Shown here: in pieces, positions 9,093 to 18,192 of the stretch
Numbering within the stretch: the stretch's first letter is position 1
Layout of the letters: the number at the start of each line of letters is the position of its first letter
Source: Burkholderia pyrrocinia
GTDB taxonomy: Bacteria; Pseudomonadota; Gammaproteobacteria; Burkholderiales; Burkholderiaceae
DNA length: 64,000 nucleotides
Assembly (NCBI RefSeq): GCF_018417535.1
Contig: NZ_CP070977.1
Location: forward strand, 1,488,001 to 1,552,000
Reading direction: 5' to 3'
The notes under the pieces: generated by a model
What the model was told of the DNA's origin: nothing
Databases searched by the model: none
What the model saw: the letters and a program-made list of their open reading frames with translations, nothing else
Program-made: the position numbers and the translations under genes

Positions 9093-9530
9093 TCAGGCCG
9101 CGAGCGGGTCGAGCGCGGCGCGCAGCGCATCGGGCAGCGGCACGGGGCGGCGCGTGCCGCGATCGACGTACACGTGCACGAAATGCCCCTGCGCGGCGGG
9201 CGACGCGTCGCCTTGCGCGAACAGTCCGACCTCGTAGCGAACGCTCGACGTGCCGAGCTTCGCGACGCGCAGCCCCGCGTCGACCGACTGCGGAAACACG
9301 AGCGGCGCGAAGTAGTTGCACTGCGTTTCGACGACCAGCCCGATCGTCTGCCCGTGCTCGACGTCGAGCACGCCCGCGCGGATCAGGTACTCGTTCACGA
9401 CGGTGTCGAAGTAGCTGTAGTAGACGACATTGTTCACGTGCCCGTAGACGTCGTTGTCCATCCAGCGGGTCGTGATCGGCAGGAAGTGGCGGTAGGTGTC
9501 GCGCGGACGCGGCTGCGGCTTGTCGGACAT
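9093..9530 (-). CDS. Acyl-CoA thioesterase, hot-dog fold (4HBT family)
   Basis: A 145-residue single hot-dog-domain protein. The 4-hydroxybenzoyl-CoA-thioesterase-type active-site region is visible as RWMDNDVYGHVNNVVYYSYFDT, with the catalytic Asp in the DxYGHVNN motif. It is first in the operon with the ABC transporter (9 nt before livH), which hints that the imported compound is handled as a CoA thioester, as for aromatic or branched-chain acids. That link is inference. The ATG at 9530 is chosen because upstream in-frame residues look non-coding. Confidence 0.85.
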   Translation of the reverse strand: MSDKPQPRPRDTYRHFLPITTRWMDNDVYGHVNNVVYYSYFDTVVNEYLIRAGVLDVEHGQTIGLVVETQCNYFAPLVFPQSVDAGLRVAKLGTSSVRYEVGLFAQGDASPAAQGHFVHVYVDRGTRRPVPLPDALRAALDPLAA

Positions 9531-9669
9531 GGCGATGGCGGTCAGGACGGTGGGGGCGATGAGGACGAAGCGCGGCAGCCGTGCGGCACGGCGCGCCGGC
9601 AACCGGCGAAGCGCCGCGTCGCGATCGCGCGCGGCACGTCGGATGAAACGCTGCGGACCGGCCGGCCCG

Positions 9670-10206
9670 TCACTGCCCCGGCCGGTCGACGAATTCGAAA
9701 TCGAGGCCGCGCGCACGCATCCAGTCGGCGAGCGCGACGCCCGTGCCGGCGCGCCAAGGGCGCAGCAGCGGCGGATCGACGAGCCTGTATTCGAGCAGTT
9801 CCGGCGACAGCGCGACCGTGCCCGACGCACGCACGTGGTACGCGATGATCAGTTCGTTCTTGCGGATGAATTCATAGACGCCGACGAGCGACACGTGCTC
9901 GGCCTTCAGTGCCGTTTCCTCGAACACCTCGCGCGCGATGCCGTCCTCGGGCGTCTCGCCGTTCTCGAGGAAACCGGTGATCAGCGCGAACATCCCTTCG
10001 GGCCAGGCCGCGTTGCGCGCGAGCAGGATCTTGCCGTCGAGCTCGACGATCGCGGCGACGACGGGCAGCGGATTGTTCCAGTGAACATAGCCGCAGGTGT
10101 CGTCGGGGCATGCCTGGCGAATGCGGCCGCCTTCGTGTTCGGGATCGGCGCGCTCGGTCAGCGGGCTCGCGCAGCGCGGGCAAAAGCGGTAGTCGGCGGT
10201 GGTCAT
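9670..10206 (-). CDS. NUDIX hydrolase with zinc ribbon
   Basis: A 178-residue protein with an N-terminal four-cysteine zinc ribbon (C9, C12, C33, C38) like that of NADH pyrophosphatase, then a NUDIX fold. The NUDIX box begins at G78, with E84 and the REVFEE core at 92-97; the final Gly of the consensus is replaced (EETAL). It likely hydrolyses a nucleoside diphosphate-X substrate, identity unknown. The start at 10206 is preferred to one 51 nt upstream that would add a basic low-complexity stretch. It stands alone, 139 bp upstream of the thioesterase gene. Confidence 0.85.
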   Translation of the reverse strand: MTTADYRFCPRCASPLTERADPEHEGGRIRQACPDDTCGYVHWNNPLPVVAAIVELDGKILLARNAAWPEGMFALITGFLENGETPEDGIAREVFEETALKAEHVSLVGVYEFIRKNELIIAYHVRASGTVALSPELLEYRLVDPPLLRPWRAGTGVALADWMRARGLDFEFVDRPGQ

Positions 10207-10327
10207 CGATGGGAATCTGGCGGACGCCCGGCGGCCGCCTGCCGGCCGCCCGCGCACCCGCTCGGCGCGGGAAAGGCTTCATTCTAGCGAGTTTGCCCGG
10301 GTCGCAGACGATCCGGCCCCGCCGGCG

Positions 10328-11602
10328 TCAGGGTTGCAGGCGGCCCTTGGCGGCAGTCGCCGCGAAGCCGGCGGCGCCCGCGAGCAGCGCGGCCACCGCG
10401 ACCCACAGCGCCGGAGAAAACGACCCGTGGCGCGCGGCGAGCGGCGCCGCGACGAGCGGACCGAGGATCTGCCCGATCCCGTACGACGCGGTCGCATAGC
10501 CCATCAATCCGGCCGCGCGCTCGCCGTGCAGGCGCCGCGCCTCGCGCATCGCGAACAGCGTGATCGCGGTGAACGGCAGGCCGAGCAACGCGCTGCCGAC
10601 CGCGAAGCCGGCCGCGTTCGGCCACACGATCCCGGCCGCGATACCGAGCGCCTGCGTCGCGCAGCCGGCCGCCAGCAGCATCCGGTTGTCCCAGTGGCCG
10701 GGCAGCCGCGCGGCGGCGATCGCGCCGACGATCAGCGCCGCGCCGAACATCGGCCAGAACAGGCCGGGCCACGGCGAACCGGCGGGCAGCGCGGCGCGCG
10801 CGATCACGGGCAGGAACGTCGCGGTGATGATGTAGCCGAAGCCCGGTGTCCCGTACAGCACGACGAGCCACGCGGCGTCCGCGCGACGGCGGCACGCGTC
10901 GGCCGGCGCCGCGGAGGCTGCCGAAGCGGTCGAAGCCGCCGAAGCTGCGGCGGCCGCATGCGGTGCAGCGCCGGCCGCCGGCACGGCTTGCGCCGGCGCG
11001 ACGGCAAAGGTGCGCCAGATCGCGACCGACAGCACTGCCGACAGCGCCGCGAAGCCGAGCCAGCCCGACGCCGCGCGCCGGCCGGCCAGCGCGCTGCCGA
11101 TCAGCCCCGTCAGCACGATGCCGACGCCGGGCCCCGCGTAGATCACTCCGCTCCACTCGGGCGCATACAGCTCGGCCAGGCGCCGCAGCCCCCATTGCGA
11201 CATGAACACGAACGTCCATGCGCTGACGACGCCCGCGACGAAACGCACCGCGAGCCACACGGGCAGCAGGTGGCCGACGCCCATCGCGGCGGTGAGCAGC
11301 ACGGTGGCCGCGAGCCCGAAGCGGACCATCCGCGCGGGCGCGACACTCAGCGCCGCGCAACTGACCGCGCCGACGAAGTACCCCGCGTAGTTCGCCGATG
11401 CGAGCCAGCCGCCGGCCTTCAGGCCGATCGAGCCGTCGGCGAGCATCAACGGCAGCAGCGGCGTGAACGCGAAACGTCCGACGCCGAGCACGACGGCGAG
11501 GCCGACCATGCAGGCCAGCGCGACCGCGCCGGCGCGACGGTCGGCCTGATCGGACGGGAACCCGCCGGCATCGGCGGCGGTCGGGGCATCGGAGCGTGAC
11601 AT
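10328..11602 (-). CDS. YbfB/YjiJ-family MFS transporter
   Basis: A 424-residue major-facilitator protein with about 12 hydrophobic segments. Conserved blocks GVGRFAFTPLLPLM, NYAGYFVGA and YGIGQILGPLVAA place it in the YbfB/YjiJ group, whose substrates are largely unknown. The central cytoplasmic loop is a low-complexity Ala/Ser/Thr run that is much longer than usual. The ATG at 11602 is preferred; another at 11659 lies only 7 nt from the -35 of the divergent lysR promoter. Divergent pairing with the LysR gene suggests it is that regulator's target. Confidence 0.85.
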   Translation of the reverse strand: MSRSDAPTAADAGGFPSDQADRRAGAVALACMVGLAVVLGVGRFAFTPLLPLMLADGSIGLKAGGWLASANYAGYFVGAVSCAALSVAPARMVRFGLAATVLLTAAMGVGHLLPVWLAVRFVAGVVSAWTFVFMSQWGLRRLAELYAPEWSGVIYAGPGVGIVLTGLIGSALAGRRAASGWLGFAALSAVLSVAIWRTFAVAPAQAVPAAGAAPHAAAAASAASTASAASAAPADACRRRADAAWLVVLYGTPGFGYIITATFLPVIARAALPAGSPWPGLFWPMFGAALIVGAIAAARLPGHWDNRMLLAAGCATQALGIAAGIVWPNAAGFAVGSALLGLPFTAITLFAMREARRLHGERAAGLMGYATASYGIGQILGPLVAAPLAARHGSFSPALWVAVAALLAGAAGFAATAAKGRLQP

Positions 11603-11665
11603 GGCGGCATGGGCCGGCGCGCGGCGCGCCGGCCGGATCGGAAACCGGAATGCTGCCATCGTAGC

Positions 11666-11695
11666 TTGACCAAACGTTCTCGAAAAATGAATAAT
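11666..11695 (+). promoter_or_regulatory. Candidate sigma-70 promoter for the LysR gene
   Basis: TTGACC (11666-11671), an 18-nt spacer, then AATAAT (11690-11695), each matching 5 of 6 consensus bases, in a locally AT-rich stretch. A start near 11702 would leave a leader of about 24 nt containing GGAGAG before the ATG at 11726. This supports that ATG over the in-frame ATG at 11687. Confidence 0.5.
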
Positions 11696-11725
11696 CAAGA
11701 ATCGACTCATCCCCTGGAGAGAATC

Positions 11726-12640
11726 ATGGATCTGGCGGCGCTGGCGATATTCCGGGCGGTCGTGCGCGAGAACGGGGTGACACGCGCGGCGACCAAGCTC
11801 AATCGCGTGCAGTCGAACGTCACGACGCGCATCAAGCAGCTCGAGGAAGAGCTGGGTGCGGCGCTGTTCGTGCGCGACGGCCGCCGGCTCGTGCTGACGC
11901 CGGCCGGGAACACGCTGCTGCCGTATGCGGAGCGCCTGCTCGCGCTCGCCGACGAGGCGCGCGACGCGGTGCGCGAGGACACGCCGCGCGGGCGGCTGCG
12001 GCTCGGCACGATGGAGAGCACGGCCGCGAGCCGGCTGCCGACCGTGCTCGCGCGCTATCACCATGCTTGGCCCGACGTGTCGCTCGAACTGCTGACGGGC
12101 ACGACGGGCTGGCTGATCGACAAGGTGCGCGACTTCGAGATCGACGCCGCGCTGTTCGCGCGCCCGCCCGCGCCGGACACGCTGCCCGACACGTTCGAGA
12201 CGGTGCCGGTCTTCCGCGAGGATCTTGTGCTGCTCACGCCGCGCGGCCATCCGCCGGTGCACACGCCGCGCGACGTGATCCTGCCGACGCTGATCGCGTT
12301 CGAGCGCGGCTGCACGTATCGGAAGTACGTCGAGCAATGGTATGCGGCGCACGGGATGAAGCCGGCGCGCGTGCTCGAACTCGGGTCTTACCACGCGATC
12401 GTCGCATGCGTCGCGGCCGGCGCGGGCATCGCGGTCGCGCCGCGCTCGGTGCTCAACCTGCAGCCGGAAACCGACCACATCACCGCGCATGCGATTCCGG
12501 AATTCGAAGGGATCGATACACTGCTGGCGTGGCGGCAAGGTTATGCGTCGGCGGCACTCGCCGCGCTGCGCGACGCGCTTGGGGAGGCCGCACGGCAGCA
12601 GGACGCAGTACGGAAACCGCGTGTGACGCAGCCGGCCTGA
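11726..12640 (+). CDS. LysR-family transcriptional regulator
   Basis: A 304-residue LysR regulator. The N-terminal winged helix-turn-helix reads MDLAALAIFRAVVRENGVTR, with recognition helix around NRVQSNVTTRIKQLE; the substrate-binding domain follows from about residue 90 (RLRLGTMES). The start at 11726 has GGAGAG 5-6 nt upstream. It diverges from the YbfB-type MFS gene with about 120 bp between, the usual arrangement for a LysR protein and its target; the inducer is unknown. Confidence 0.9.
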   Translation: MDLAALAIFRAVVRENGVTRAATKLNRVQSNVTTRIKQLEEELGAALFVRDGRRLVLTPAGNTLLPYAERLLALADEARDAVREDTPRGRLRLGTMESTAASRLPTVLARYHHAWPDVSLELLTGTTGWLIDKVRDFEIDAALFARPPAPDTLPDTFETVPVFREDLVLLTPRGHPPVHTPRDVILPTLIAFERGCTYRKYVEQWYAAHGMKPARVLELGSYHAIVACVAAGAGIAVAPRSVLNLQPETDHITAHAIPEFEGIDTLLAWRQGYASAALAALRDALGEAARQQDAVRKPRVTQPA

Positions 12641-12647
12641 AGCGATC

Positions 12648-12692
12648 CGCCAACGGACGCACGACGGCGCACTCGCGCACCGTCCGTTGGCG
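12648..12692 (+). terminator. Hairpin after the LysR gene
   Basis: A perfect 12-bp inverted repeat (12648-12659 and 12681-12692) with a 21-nt loop, starting 8 nt after the lysR stop. There is no T run, so it may stabilise the 3' end or act with Rho rather than being a classical intrinsic terminator. Confidence 0.4.
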
Positions 12693-12756
12693 TGCCGGGC
12701 AACCGTTCGTGCGTCCGGTGTGGCGTCGGATCAGCCCCCCGCACCGCGTGTAAACG

Positions 12757-12796
12757 CAAAACGACCCGACCGGCACTCATGCCGATCGGGCCGTTT
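12757..12796 (-). terminator. Intrinsic terminator of alaS
   Basis: Read on the minus strand, a 17-bp stem that pairs fully if two G-U pairs are allowed (12780-12796 with 12759-12775), a 4-nt loop and a closing TTTT. It lies about 75 nt beyond the alaS stop. The mirrored A/T ends mean it could also stop plus-strand transcription from lysR. Confidence 0.8.
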
Positions 12797-12872
12797 CATG
12801 CGGCTCGGTCGAAACAACCGCGCTGTGCCGGACGGCGCTCCGCCCTCACGGGCGCCGCGCCGGCCAGGCCGA

Positions 12873-15497
12873 TCAAAGACGCTCTTCGACCCAGCCCTTG
12901 ACACCAGCCAGCGCGCCCGGCAGGTTCGCCGGCTCGGTGCCGCCAGCCTGTGCCATGTCCGGACGGCCGCCGCCCTTGCCGCCGACCTGCTGCGCGACGA
13001 AGTTCACGAGCTCGCCGGCCTTGACCTTCTTGCTCGCGTCGGGCGTGACGCCCGCAATCAGGCTGACCTTGCCGCCTTCGACGGCCGCCAGCACGATCGC
13101 CGCGCTCTTCAGCTTGTCCTTCAGCTTGTCGACCGTTTCGCGCAGCGTCTTCGCGTCCGCGCCGTCGAGCGTCGCGGCCAGCACGTACACGCCGCCGATC
13201 TCGACAGCCTGCTGCGCGAGCTCGTCGCCCTGGCTCGATGCGAGCTTCGACTTCAGCGCGCCCAGTTCCTTCTCGAGCGACTTCACCTGGTCCTGCACCT
13301 GCGCGATGCGCTGCGTGAGTTCCGACGGCTGCGCCTTCAGCGCGGCCGCCGCTTCGTTCACGCGGGCATCGAGATCCTGCACGAAACGCACCGCGTTGTC
13401 GCCGGTGATCGCCTCGACGCGGCGGATGCCGGCCGCGACGCCGCCTTCGACGACGATCTTGAAGAAGCCGATGTCGCCGGTGCGGCTCACATGCGTGCCG
13501 CCGCACAGTTCGCGCGAGAAGCCGAGGTCGAGCACACGCACTTCATCGCCGTATTTCTCGCCGAACAGCGCCATCGCGCCGCCCTTCACCGCTTCGTCGT
13601 ACGGCATCACACGCACGATGCCCGGCGCGTTCGCGAGGATTTCGTTGTTGACGATCTGCTCGACGCGACGGATTTCGTCGTCGGTCATCGGTGCGTTGTG
13701 CGCGAAGTCGAAACGGGTTTTTTCCGCGTCGACCAGCGAACCCTTCTGCTGCACGTGCGCGCCGAGCACCTCGCGCAGCGCCTTGTGCATCAGGTGGGTG
13801 GCCGAGTGGTTGCGCTGCGTGCGTGCGCGGCGGTGCGCGTCGATCTCCGCGCGCAGCACGTCGCCGATCTTCAGCGTGCCCTGCTCGAGCGTGCCGTGGT
13901 GGCCGACCACGTCGGCCTGCACCTTCAGCGTATCGGCCACCGCGAAGCGCGTCGCGGCATTCGCGAGCACGCCCTGGTCGCCGACCTGGCCGCCCGATTC
14001 CGCGTAGAACGGCGTGTGGTCGAGCACGACGACCGCATCCTGGCCGACCTTCACTTCGTTGACCGACGAACCGTCGACGTACAGCGCGACGACCTTCGCA
14101 TCGTCGAACGCGATTTCCTCGTAGCCGTGGAAGGTGGTCTTCGCGCCCGTGTATTCGAGGCCCTGCGTGGCCTTGAACTTGCCGGCCGCGCGCGCCTGCT
14201 CGCGCTGACGCGCCATCGCATCGTCGAACGCCGGCTCGTCGACCGTCATGCCGCGCTCGCGGCACACGTCGGCCGTGAGGTCGAGCGGGAAGCCGTAGGT
14301 GTCGTGCAGCTTGAACGCGAGTTCGCCGTCGAGCACCTTGCCGCCCTTCGCTTCAACGTCGGCCAGCGCGCCCTCGAGGATCGACATCCCGTGCTCGATC
14401 GTCTCGAAGAAGCGCTCTTCTTCCTGGCGCAGCACGTCGGTCACGCGCTGTTCGGCTTCCTTCAGCTCCGGATACGCGACGCCCATCTCGGCGACGAGGT
14501 CGGCCACCAGCTTGTGGAAGAACGAACCCTTGCGGCCGAGCTTGTAGCCGTGGCGGATCGCGCGGCGCACGATCCGGCGCAGCACGTAGCCGCGGCCTTC
14601 GTTGCCGGGGATCACGCCGTCGACGATCAGGAACGAGCACGCGCGGATGTGATCGGCGATCACCTTCAGCGAGTTGTTGGTGAGGTCGTTGATCTCGGTC
14701 ACGCGCGCGGCCGCCTTGATCAGGTTCTGGAACAGGTCGATCTCGTAGTTGCTGTGCACGTGCTGCAGCACCGCGGCGAGACGCTCGAGGCCCATGCCGG
14801 TGTCGACGCACTGCTTCGGCAGGGCCGTCATGTTGCCCTGCGCGTCGCGGTTGAACTGCATGAACACGAGGTTCCAGATCTCGATGTAGCGGTCGCCGTC
14901 TTCTTCAGGAGACCCCGGCGGGCCGCCCCACACGTCCGGGCCGTGGTCGTAGAAGATCTCGGTGCACGGGCCGCACGGGCCGGTGTCGCCCATCGTCCAG
15001 AAGTTGTCCGACGCGTAGCGCGCGCCCTTGTTGTCGCCGATCCGGATGATGCGCTCGGTCGGCACGCCGACTTCCTTCGACCAGATGTCGTACGCTTCGT
15101 CGTCTTCCTGGTACACGGTGACCCACAGCTTTTCCTTCGGCAACTGGTAGACCGTGGTCAGCAGCTCCCACGCGAACCGGATCGCGTCGTGCTTGAAGTA
15201 GTCGCCGAACGAGAAGTTGCCGAGCATCTCGAAGAACGTGTGGTGGCGCGCCGTGTAGCCGACGTTCTCGAGGTCGTTGTGCTTGCCGCCCGCGCGCACG
15301 CTGCGCTGTGCCGTCGTGGCCCGCGAATACGGACGATGGTCCGTGCCGAGGAAGACGTCCTTGAACTGGACCATGCCCGAGTTCGTGAACATCAGCGTGG
15401 GGTCGTTACCGGGCACGAGGCTCGACGAGCGGACGATCGTGTGGCCCTTCGATTCGAAGAATTTGAGGAATTTCTCGCGGATTTCGGCAGCTTTCAT
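12873..15497 (-). CDS. alaS: Alanyl-tRNA synthetase
   Basis: An 874-residue class II synthetase that charges tRNA-Ala; the length is normal for bacteria. The N-terminal catalytic core is recognisable ([51 protein letters not shown]). The editing domain carries the zinc-site LCGGTHV motif, and the C-terminal DHHA1-like part ends with a Gly-rich [15 protein letters not shown] segment. The ATG at 15497 gives the standard N-terminus; the open frame upstream is Pro/Arg-rich noise. Transcribed alone, with a strong terminator downstream. Confidence 0.98.
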   Translation of the reverse strand: MKAAEIREKFLKFFESKGHTIVRSSSLVPGNDPTLMFTNSGMVQFKDVFLGTDHRPYSRATTAQRSVRAGGKHNDLENVGYTARHHTFFEMLGNFSFGDYFKHDAIRFAWELLTTVYQLPKEKLWVTVYQEDDEAYDIWSKEVGVPTERIIRIGDNKGARYASDNFWTMGDTGPCGPCTEIFYDHGPDVWGGPPGSPEEDGDRYIEIWNLVFMQFNRDAQGNMTALPKQCVDTGMGLERLAAVLQHVHSNYEIDLFQNLIKAAARVTEINDLTNNSLKVIADHIRACSFLIVDGVIPGNEGRGYVLRRIVRRAIRHGYKLGRKGSFFHKLVADLVAEMGVAYPELKEAEQRVTDVLRQEEERFFETIEHGMSILEGALADVEAKGGKVLDGELAFKLHDTYGFPLDLTADVCRERGMTVDEPAFDDAMARQREQARAAGKFKATQGLEYTGAKTTFHGYEEIAFDDAKVVALYVDGSSVNEVKVGQDAVVVLDHTPFYAESGGQVGDQGVLANAATRFAVADTLKVQADVVGHHGTLEQGTLKIGDVLRAEIDAHRRARTQRNHSATHLMHKALREVLGAHVQQKGSLVDAEKTRFDFAHNAPMTDDEIRRVEQIVNNEILANAPGIVRVMPYDEAVKGGAMALFGEKYGDEVRVLDLGFSRELCGGTHVSRTGDIGFFKIVVEGGVAAGIRRVEAITGDNAVRFVQDLDARVNEAAAALKAQPSELTQRIAQVQDQVKSLEKELGALKSKLASSQGDELAQQAVEIGGVYVLAATLDGADAKTLRETVDKLKDKLKSAAIVLAAVEGGKVSLIAGVTPDASKKVKAGELVNFVAQQVGGKGGGRPDMAQAGGTEPANLPGALAGVKGWVEERL

Positions 15498-15747
15498 GGC
15501 GTGCGGGGACTGTCTGGCAAAGACGGCTTCAAACGCCGGCGCCCTTGGCGGGGCGCGCGGCGGCATGGATTCGGAAACGATCGATTATACGGGATCGGGG
15601 CCGGCTTCCGGGCAAAGCGCCGGCAAAGCGGCTCGGCCATCCGGCCGGCCCGGCCGGGCCACCCGCGCGGCCGATTCGCCGTAAGATGCTCGGCATGTCA
15701 ATTCGCCTTGCCCGCCAAGGCCAGCCATGAAAGGAGACGATTCGACG

Positions 15748-16968
15748 ATGGGTGCCCTGAGCCATATCCGCGTGCTGGACCTCACCCGCGTGCTCGCGGG
15801 CCCGTGGTGCGCGCAGACCCTTGCCGATTTCGGCGCGGACGTGATCAAGGTCGAGCGCCCGGGCGCCGGCGACGACACGCGCCACTGGGGGCCGCCGTAC
15901 CTGAAGGACGCGGACGGCGCGGATACCGCCGAGGCCGCGTACTACCTCGCGGCGAACCGCAACAAGCGCTCGGTGACGATCGACATCGCGACGCCCGAAG
16001 GCCAGCAGATCGTGCGCGAACTCGCCGCGCAAAGCGACGTCGTGCTCGAGAACTACAAGGTCGGCCAGTTGAAGAAATACGGGCTCGATTACGAGTCGCT
16101 GCGCGCGGTGAAGCCCGATCTCGTCTACTGCTCGGTCACCGGCTTCGGCCAGACGGGCCCGTACGCGCACCGCGCGGGCTACGACTTCATCGTGCAGGGG
16201 ATCGGCGGCTTCATGAGCATCACCGGCGAGCGCGACGGCGAGCCGGGCGGCGGCCCGCAGAAGGCCGGCGTCGCGATCGCCGACCTCGCGACCGGCCTCT
16301 ACTCGACGATCGCCGTGCTCGCCGCGCTCGCGCACCGCGACCGTACGGGCGAAGGCCAGTACATCGACATGGCGCTGCTCGACGTGCAGGTCGCGCTGCT
16401 CGCGAACATGAACACCAACTTCCTCGCGAGCGGCAAGCCGCCGGTGCGCTGGGGCAACGCGCATCCGAACATCGTGCCGTACCAGACGTTCCAGACGAGC
16501 GACGGCTGGATCATCGTCGCGGTCGGCAACGACGGGCAGTTCCGCAAGTTCGTCGAGGCCGGCGGCCGGCCCGAACTGGCCGACGACGAGCGCTTCGCGA
16601 CGAACCCGTCGCGCGTGCGCCACCGCGACACGCTGGTGCCGATCCTCGCGGAGATGGTGAAGGCGCGCGGCAAGGCCGACTGGATTGGCGTGCTCGAAGC
16701 GGCCGGCGTGCCGTGCGGGCCGATCAACGATCTCGACGAGGTGTTCGACAACGAGCAGGTCGTCGCGCGCGGGCTGCAGGTGTCGCTGCCGCACCCGTGC
16801 GGCGCGGACGTGCAGCTCGTGCGCAACCCGATCCGGATGAGCGCGACGCCGCCCGACGCGCGCACGGCCCCGCCGCTGCTCGGCGCGCAGACCGACGACG
16901 TATTGCGCGACATGCTCGGCTACGACGACGAACGAATCGCGGCGCTGAAGGCGAAACAGGCGATCTGA
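15748..16968 (+). CDS. CaiB/BaiF (class III) CoA-transferase
   Basis: A 406-residue family III CoA-transferase. Conserved marks are LDLTRVLAGPWCAQTLADFGADVIKVE at the N-terminus, LAANRNKRSVTIDI, and the catalytic aspartate in RAGYDFIVQGIGGFM. These enzymes move CoA between carboxylic acids; the specific acids cannot be read here. The ATG at 15748 follows AAAGGAG by 11 nt, whereas the in-frame ATG at 15727 lies upstream of that ribosome site. It diverges from alaS across about 250 bp. Confidence 0.9.
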   Translation: MGALSHIRVLDLTRVLAGPWCAQTLADFGADVIKVERPGAGDDTRHWGPPYLKDADGADTAEAAYYLAANRNKRSVTIDIATPEGQQIVRELAAQSDVVLENYKVGQLKKYGLDYESLRAVKPDLVYCSVTGFGQTGPYAHRAGYDFIVQGIGGFMSITGERDGEPGGGPQKAGVAIADLATGLYSTIAVLAALAHRDRTGEGQYIDMALLDVQVALLANMNTNFLASGKPPVRWGNAHPNIVPYQTFQTSDGWIIVAVGNDGQFRKFVEAGGRPELADDERFATNPSRVRHRDTLVPILAEMVKARGKADWIGVLEAAGVPCGPINDLDEVFDNEQVVARGLQVSLPHPCGADVQLVRNPIRMSATPPDARTAPPLLGAQTDDVLRDMLGYDDERIAALKAKQAI

Positions 16969-17017
16969 CGGCCGGCCGCTTCAACGCCTCGCACGGCGGC
17001 GGCGGCCCGACCGGCGG

Positions 17018-17566
17018 CTACCTCGCGAGCGCGTCCAGCCAGCCGCGCGCGGCCGGCCAGTCGCCAAGCCCGCTGTCCGCGTTGATGTGGCCGCGCGGGC
17101 CGATGTCGCGAAATTCGCTGCCCCACGCGTGCGCGCAGCCGCGCGCGAACGCGATCGACCCGTACGGATCGTCGCTGCTCGCAACCACGCAAGTCGGAAA
17201 CGGCAGCCGCTCGTGCGGCACGGGCCCGAAGCCGTGCGCGTCGGCCGGAAACGCCGGCCCGCCGGGATCGGGAAGCGCGACGAGCAGCGCGCCGCGCACT
17301 TTCGCGAGCGCGGCCGGGCGCGCATAGCGCGTCGCCCACCAGGCGGTCGTCAGCGTGCCGAGGCTGTGGCCGGCGATCAGCACGGGCCCGCACGCGGCTT
17401 CGACCGCGCGATCGAGCGCGAGACACCAGCCATTGCGGAACGCACGGTCCCAGTCGGGCATCGCAACGCGCGAGAAGCGTGCATCGGCACGCTCCCAGCG
17501 GCTCTGCCAGTGAAGCGGGCCCGAATTGGCGTAGCCCGGAAGGACGAAAACGAGGGGGTCGCTCAT
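17018..17566 (-). CDS. RBBP9/YdeN-family alpha/beta hydrolase
   Basis: A 182-residue small serine hydrolase of the RBBP9/YdeN (DUF452/PF06821) type. The N-terminus FVLPGYANSGPLHWQSRWE is characteristic, the nucleophile sits in AGHSLGT, a catalytic Asp is probably in SSDDPYG, and the His in GPRGHINADSGLG. The family role is uncertain; some members are serine peptidases or esterases. The ATG at 17566 has no clear ribosome site; a further ATG lies at 17620. Convergent with the CoA-transferase. Confidence 0.85.
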   Translation of the reverse strand: MSDPLVFVLPGYANSGPLHWQSRWERADARFSRVAMPDWDRAFRNGWCLALDRAVEAACGPVLIAGHSLGTLTTAWWATRYARPAALAKVRGALLVALPDPGGPAFPADAHGFGPVPHERLPFPTCVVASSDDPYGSIAFARGCAHAWGSEFRDIGPRGHINADSGLGDWPAARGWLDALAR

Positions 17567-17730
17567 GGAGGAGTTCGTCGACGAATGGCGTAGTTTTGTA
17601 ACGTCGACGAAGTGTCGCACACCCTCCTCTCCCTGATGCTGCCCGTCAAAAACCGGATGGGTGTGCGAAGGGCCGTGACGCGTTCAGGACGGCATCACGA
17701 CCGGCCGGCGCTCGGTCGCGCCGGCTTCGA

Positions 17731-17940
17731 TCAGCGTACGCCGGCGCCGACCAGGCCGCCTGCTGCCGCGCCGGCGACGGTGCCGACCGGGCCGCCCGTG
17801 ATCAGGTAGCCGAGCGCGCCGCCCGCGGCCGCGCCGATACCGGCATTGCGTTGCGTATGCGTCATCGCACAGGCGCCGAGTTGCGACAGGGCAGCAACGA
17901 TCACCGCGGTACGAACGAGAAAAGTGGTCTGCTTCATCAT
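17731..17940 (-). CDS. Small glycine-zipper lipoprotein
   Basis: About 69 residues starting MMKQTTFLVRTAVIVAALSQLGAC. The signal peptide ends in a lipobox (LGAC), so it should be lipidated and anchored in an envelope membrane. The mature part is a glycine-zipper repeat (AAAGGALGYL, then TVAGAAAGGLVGAG), as in osmotically inducible/17-kDa-antigen-like envelope proteins. The start is one of two adjacent ATGs (17940 or 17937), preceded by GGGAGG about 10 nt upstream. The precise role is unknown. Confidence 0.75.
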   Translation of the reverse strand: MMKQTTFLVRTAVIVAALSQLGACAMTHTQRNAGIGAAAGGALGYLITGGPVGTVAGAAAGGLVGAGVR

Positions 17941-18047
17941 GGTTATTGGCTTCCTCCCGCCCTGCAATTACGCGAACGGCGGCATTGAATCGGTGAAGCC
18001 ATCATAGGAAAACTCGAACGGCGCGGACAATCCGATTTACGTCGTGT

Positions 18048-18076
18048 TACAGCGGACACACTATGGAGATATTGCG
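18048..18076 (+). promoter_or_regulatory. Possible glnS promoter
   Basis: TTACAG (18048-18053), 17-nt spacer, TATTGC (18071-18076). The matches to consensus are moderate. It would place the transcription start near 18083, overlapping an 8-bp palindrome (18076-18098). Confidence 0.3.
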
Positions 18077-18192
18077 GTACGTATCGCGAACGTACCGTGC
18101 CTGACCCGCAAGCCGCGCGGGACGGACCCCGGTCAGGTAGAATCACGGGATTAAACCGGCGCGACGCGCCGACACAACCTGACACCAACCGC

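Noticed and set aside
10880..10990. Ala/Ser-rich low-complexity stretch in the MFS protein as a frameshift
   Set aside because: The reading frame stays open and the two halves of the transporter are in the same frame. It is an enlarged central loop, not a disruption.
12687..17327. 1546-codon plus-strand open frame across alaS and the CoA-transferase
   Set aside because: It runs antisense to alaS and out of frame with the CoA-transferase; no recognisable domain. A shadow of high GC.
17704..17725. Perfect 8-bp hairpin 6 nt after the glycine-zipper gene
   Set aside because: Strong stem but no T run in either direction. It could be a Rho-dependent 3' structure; not enough to call a terminator.
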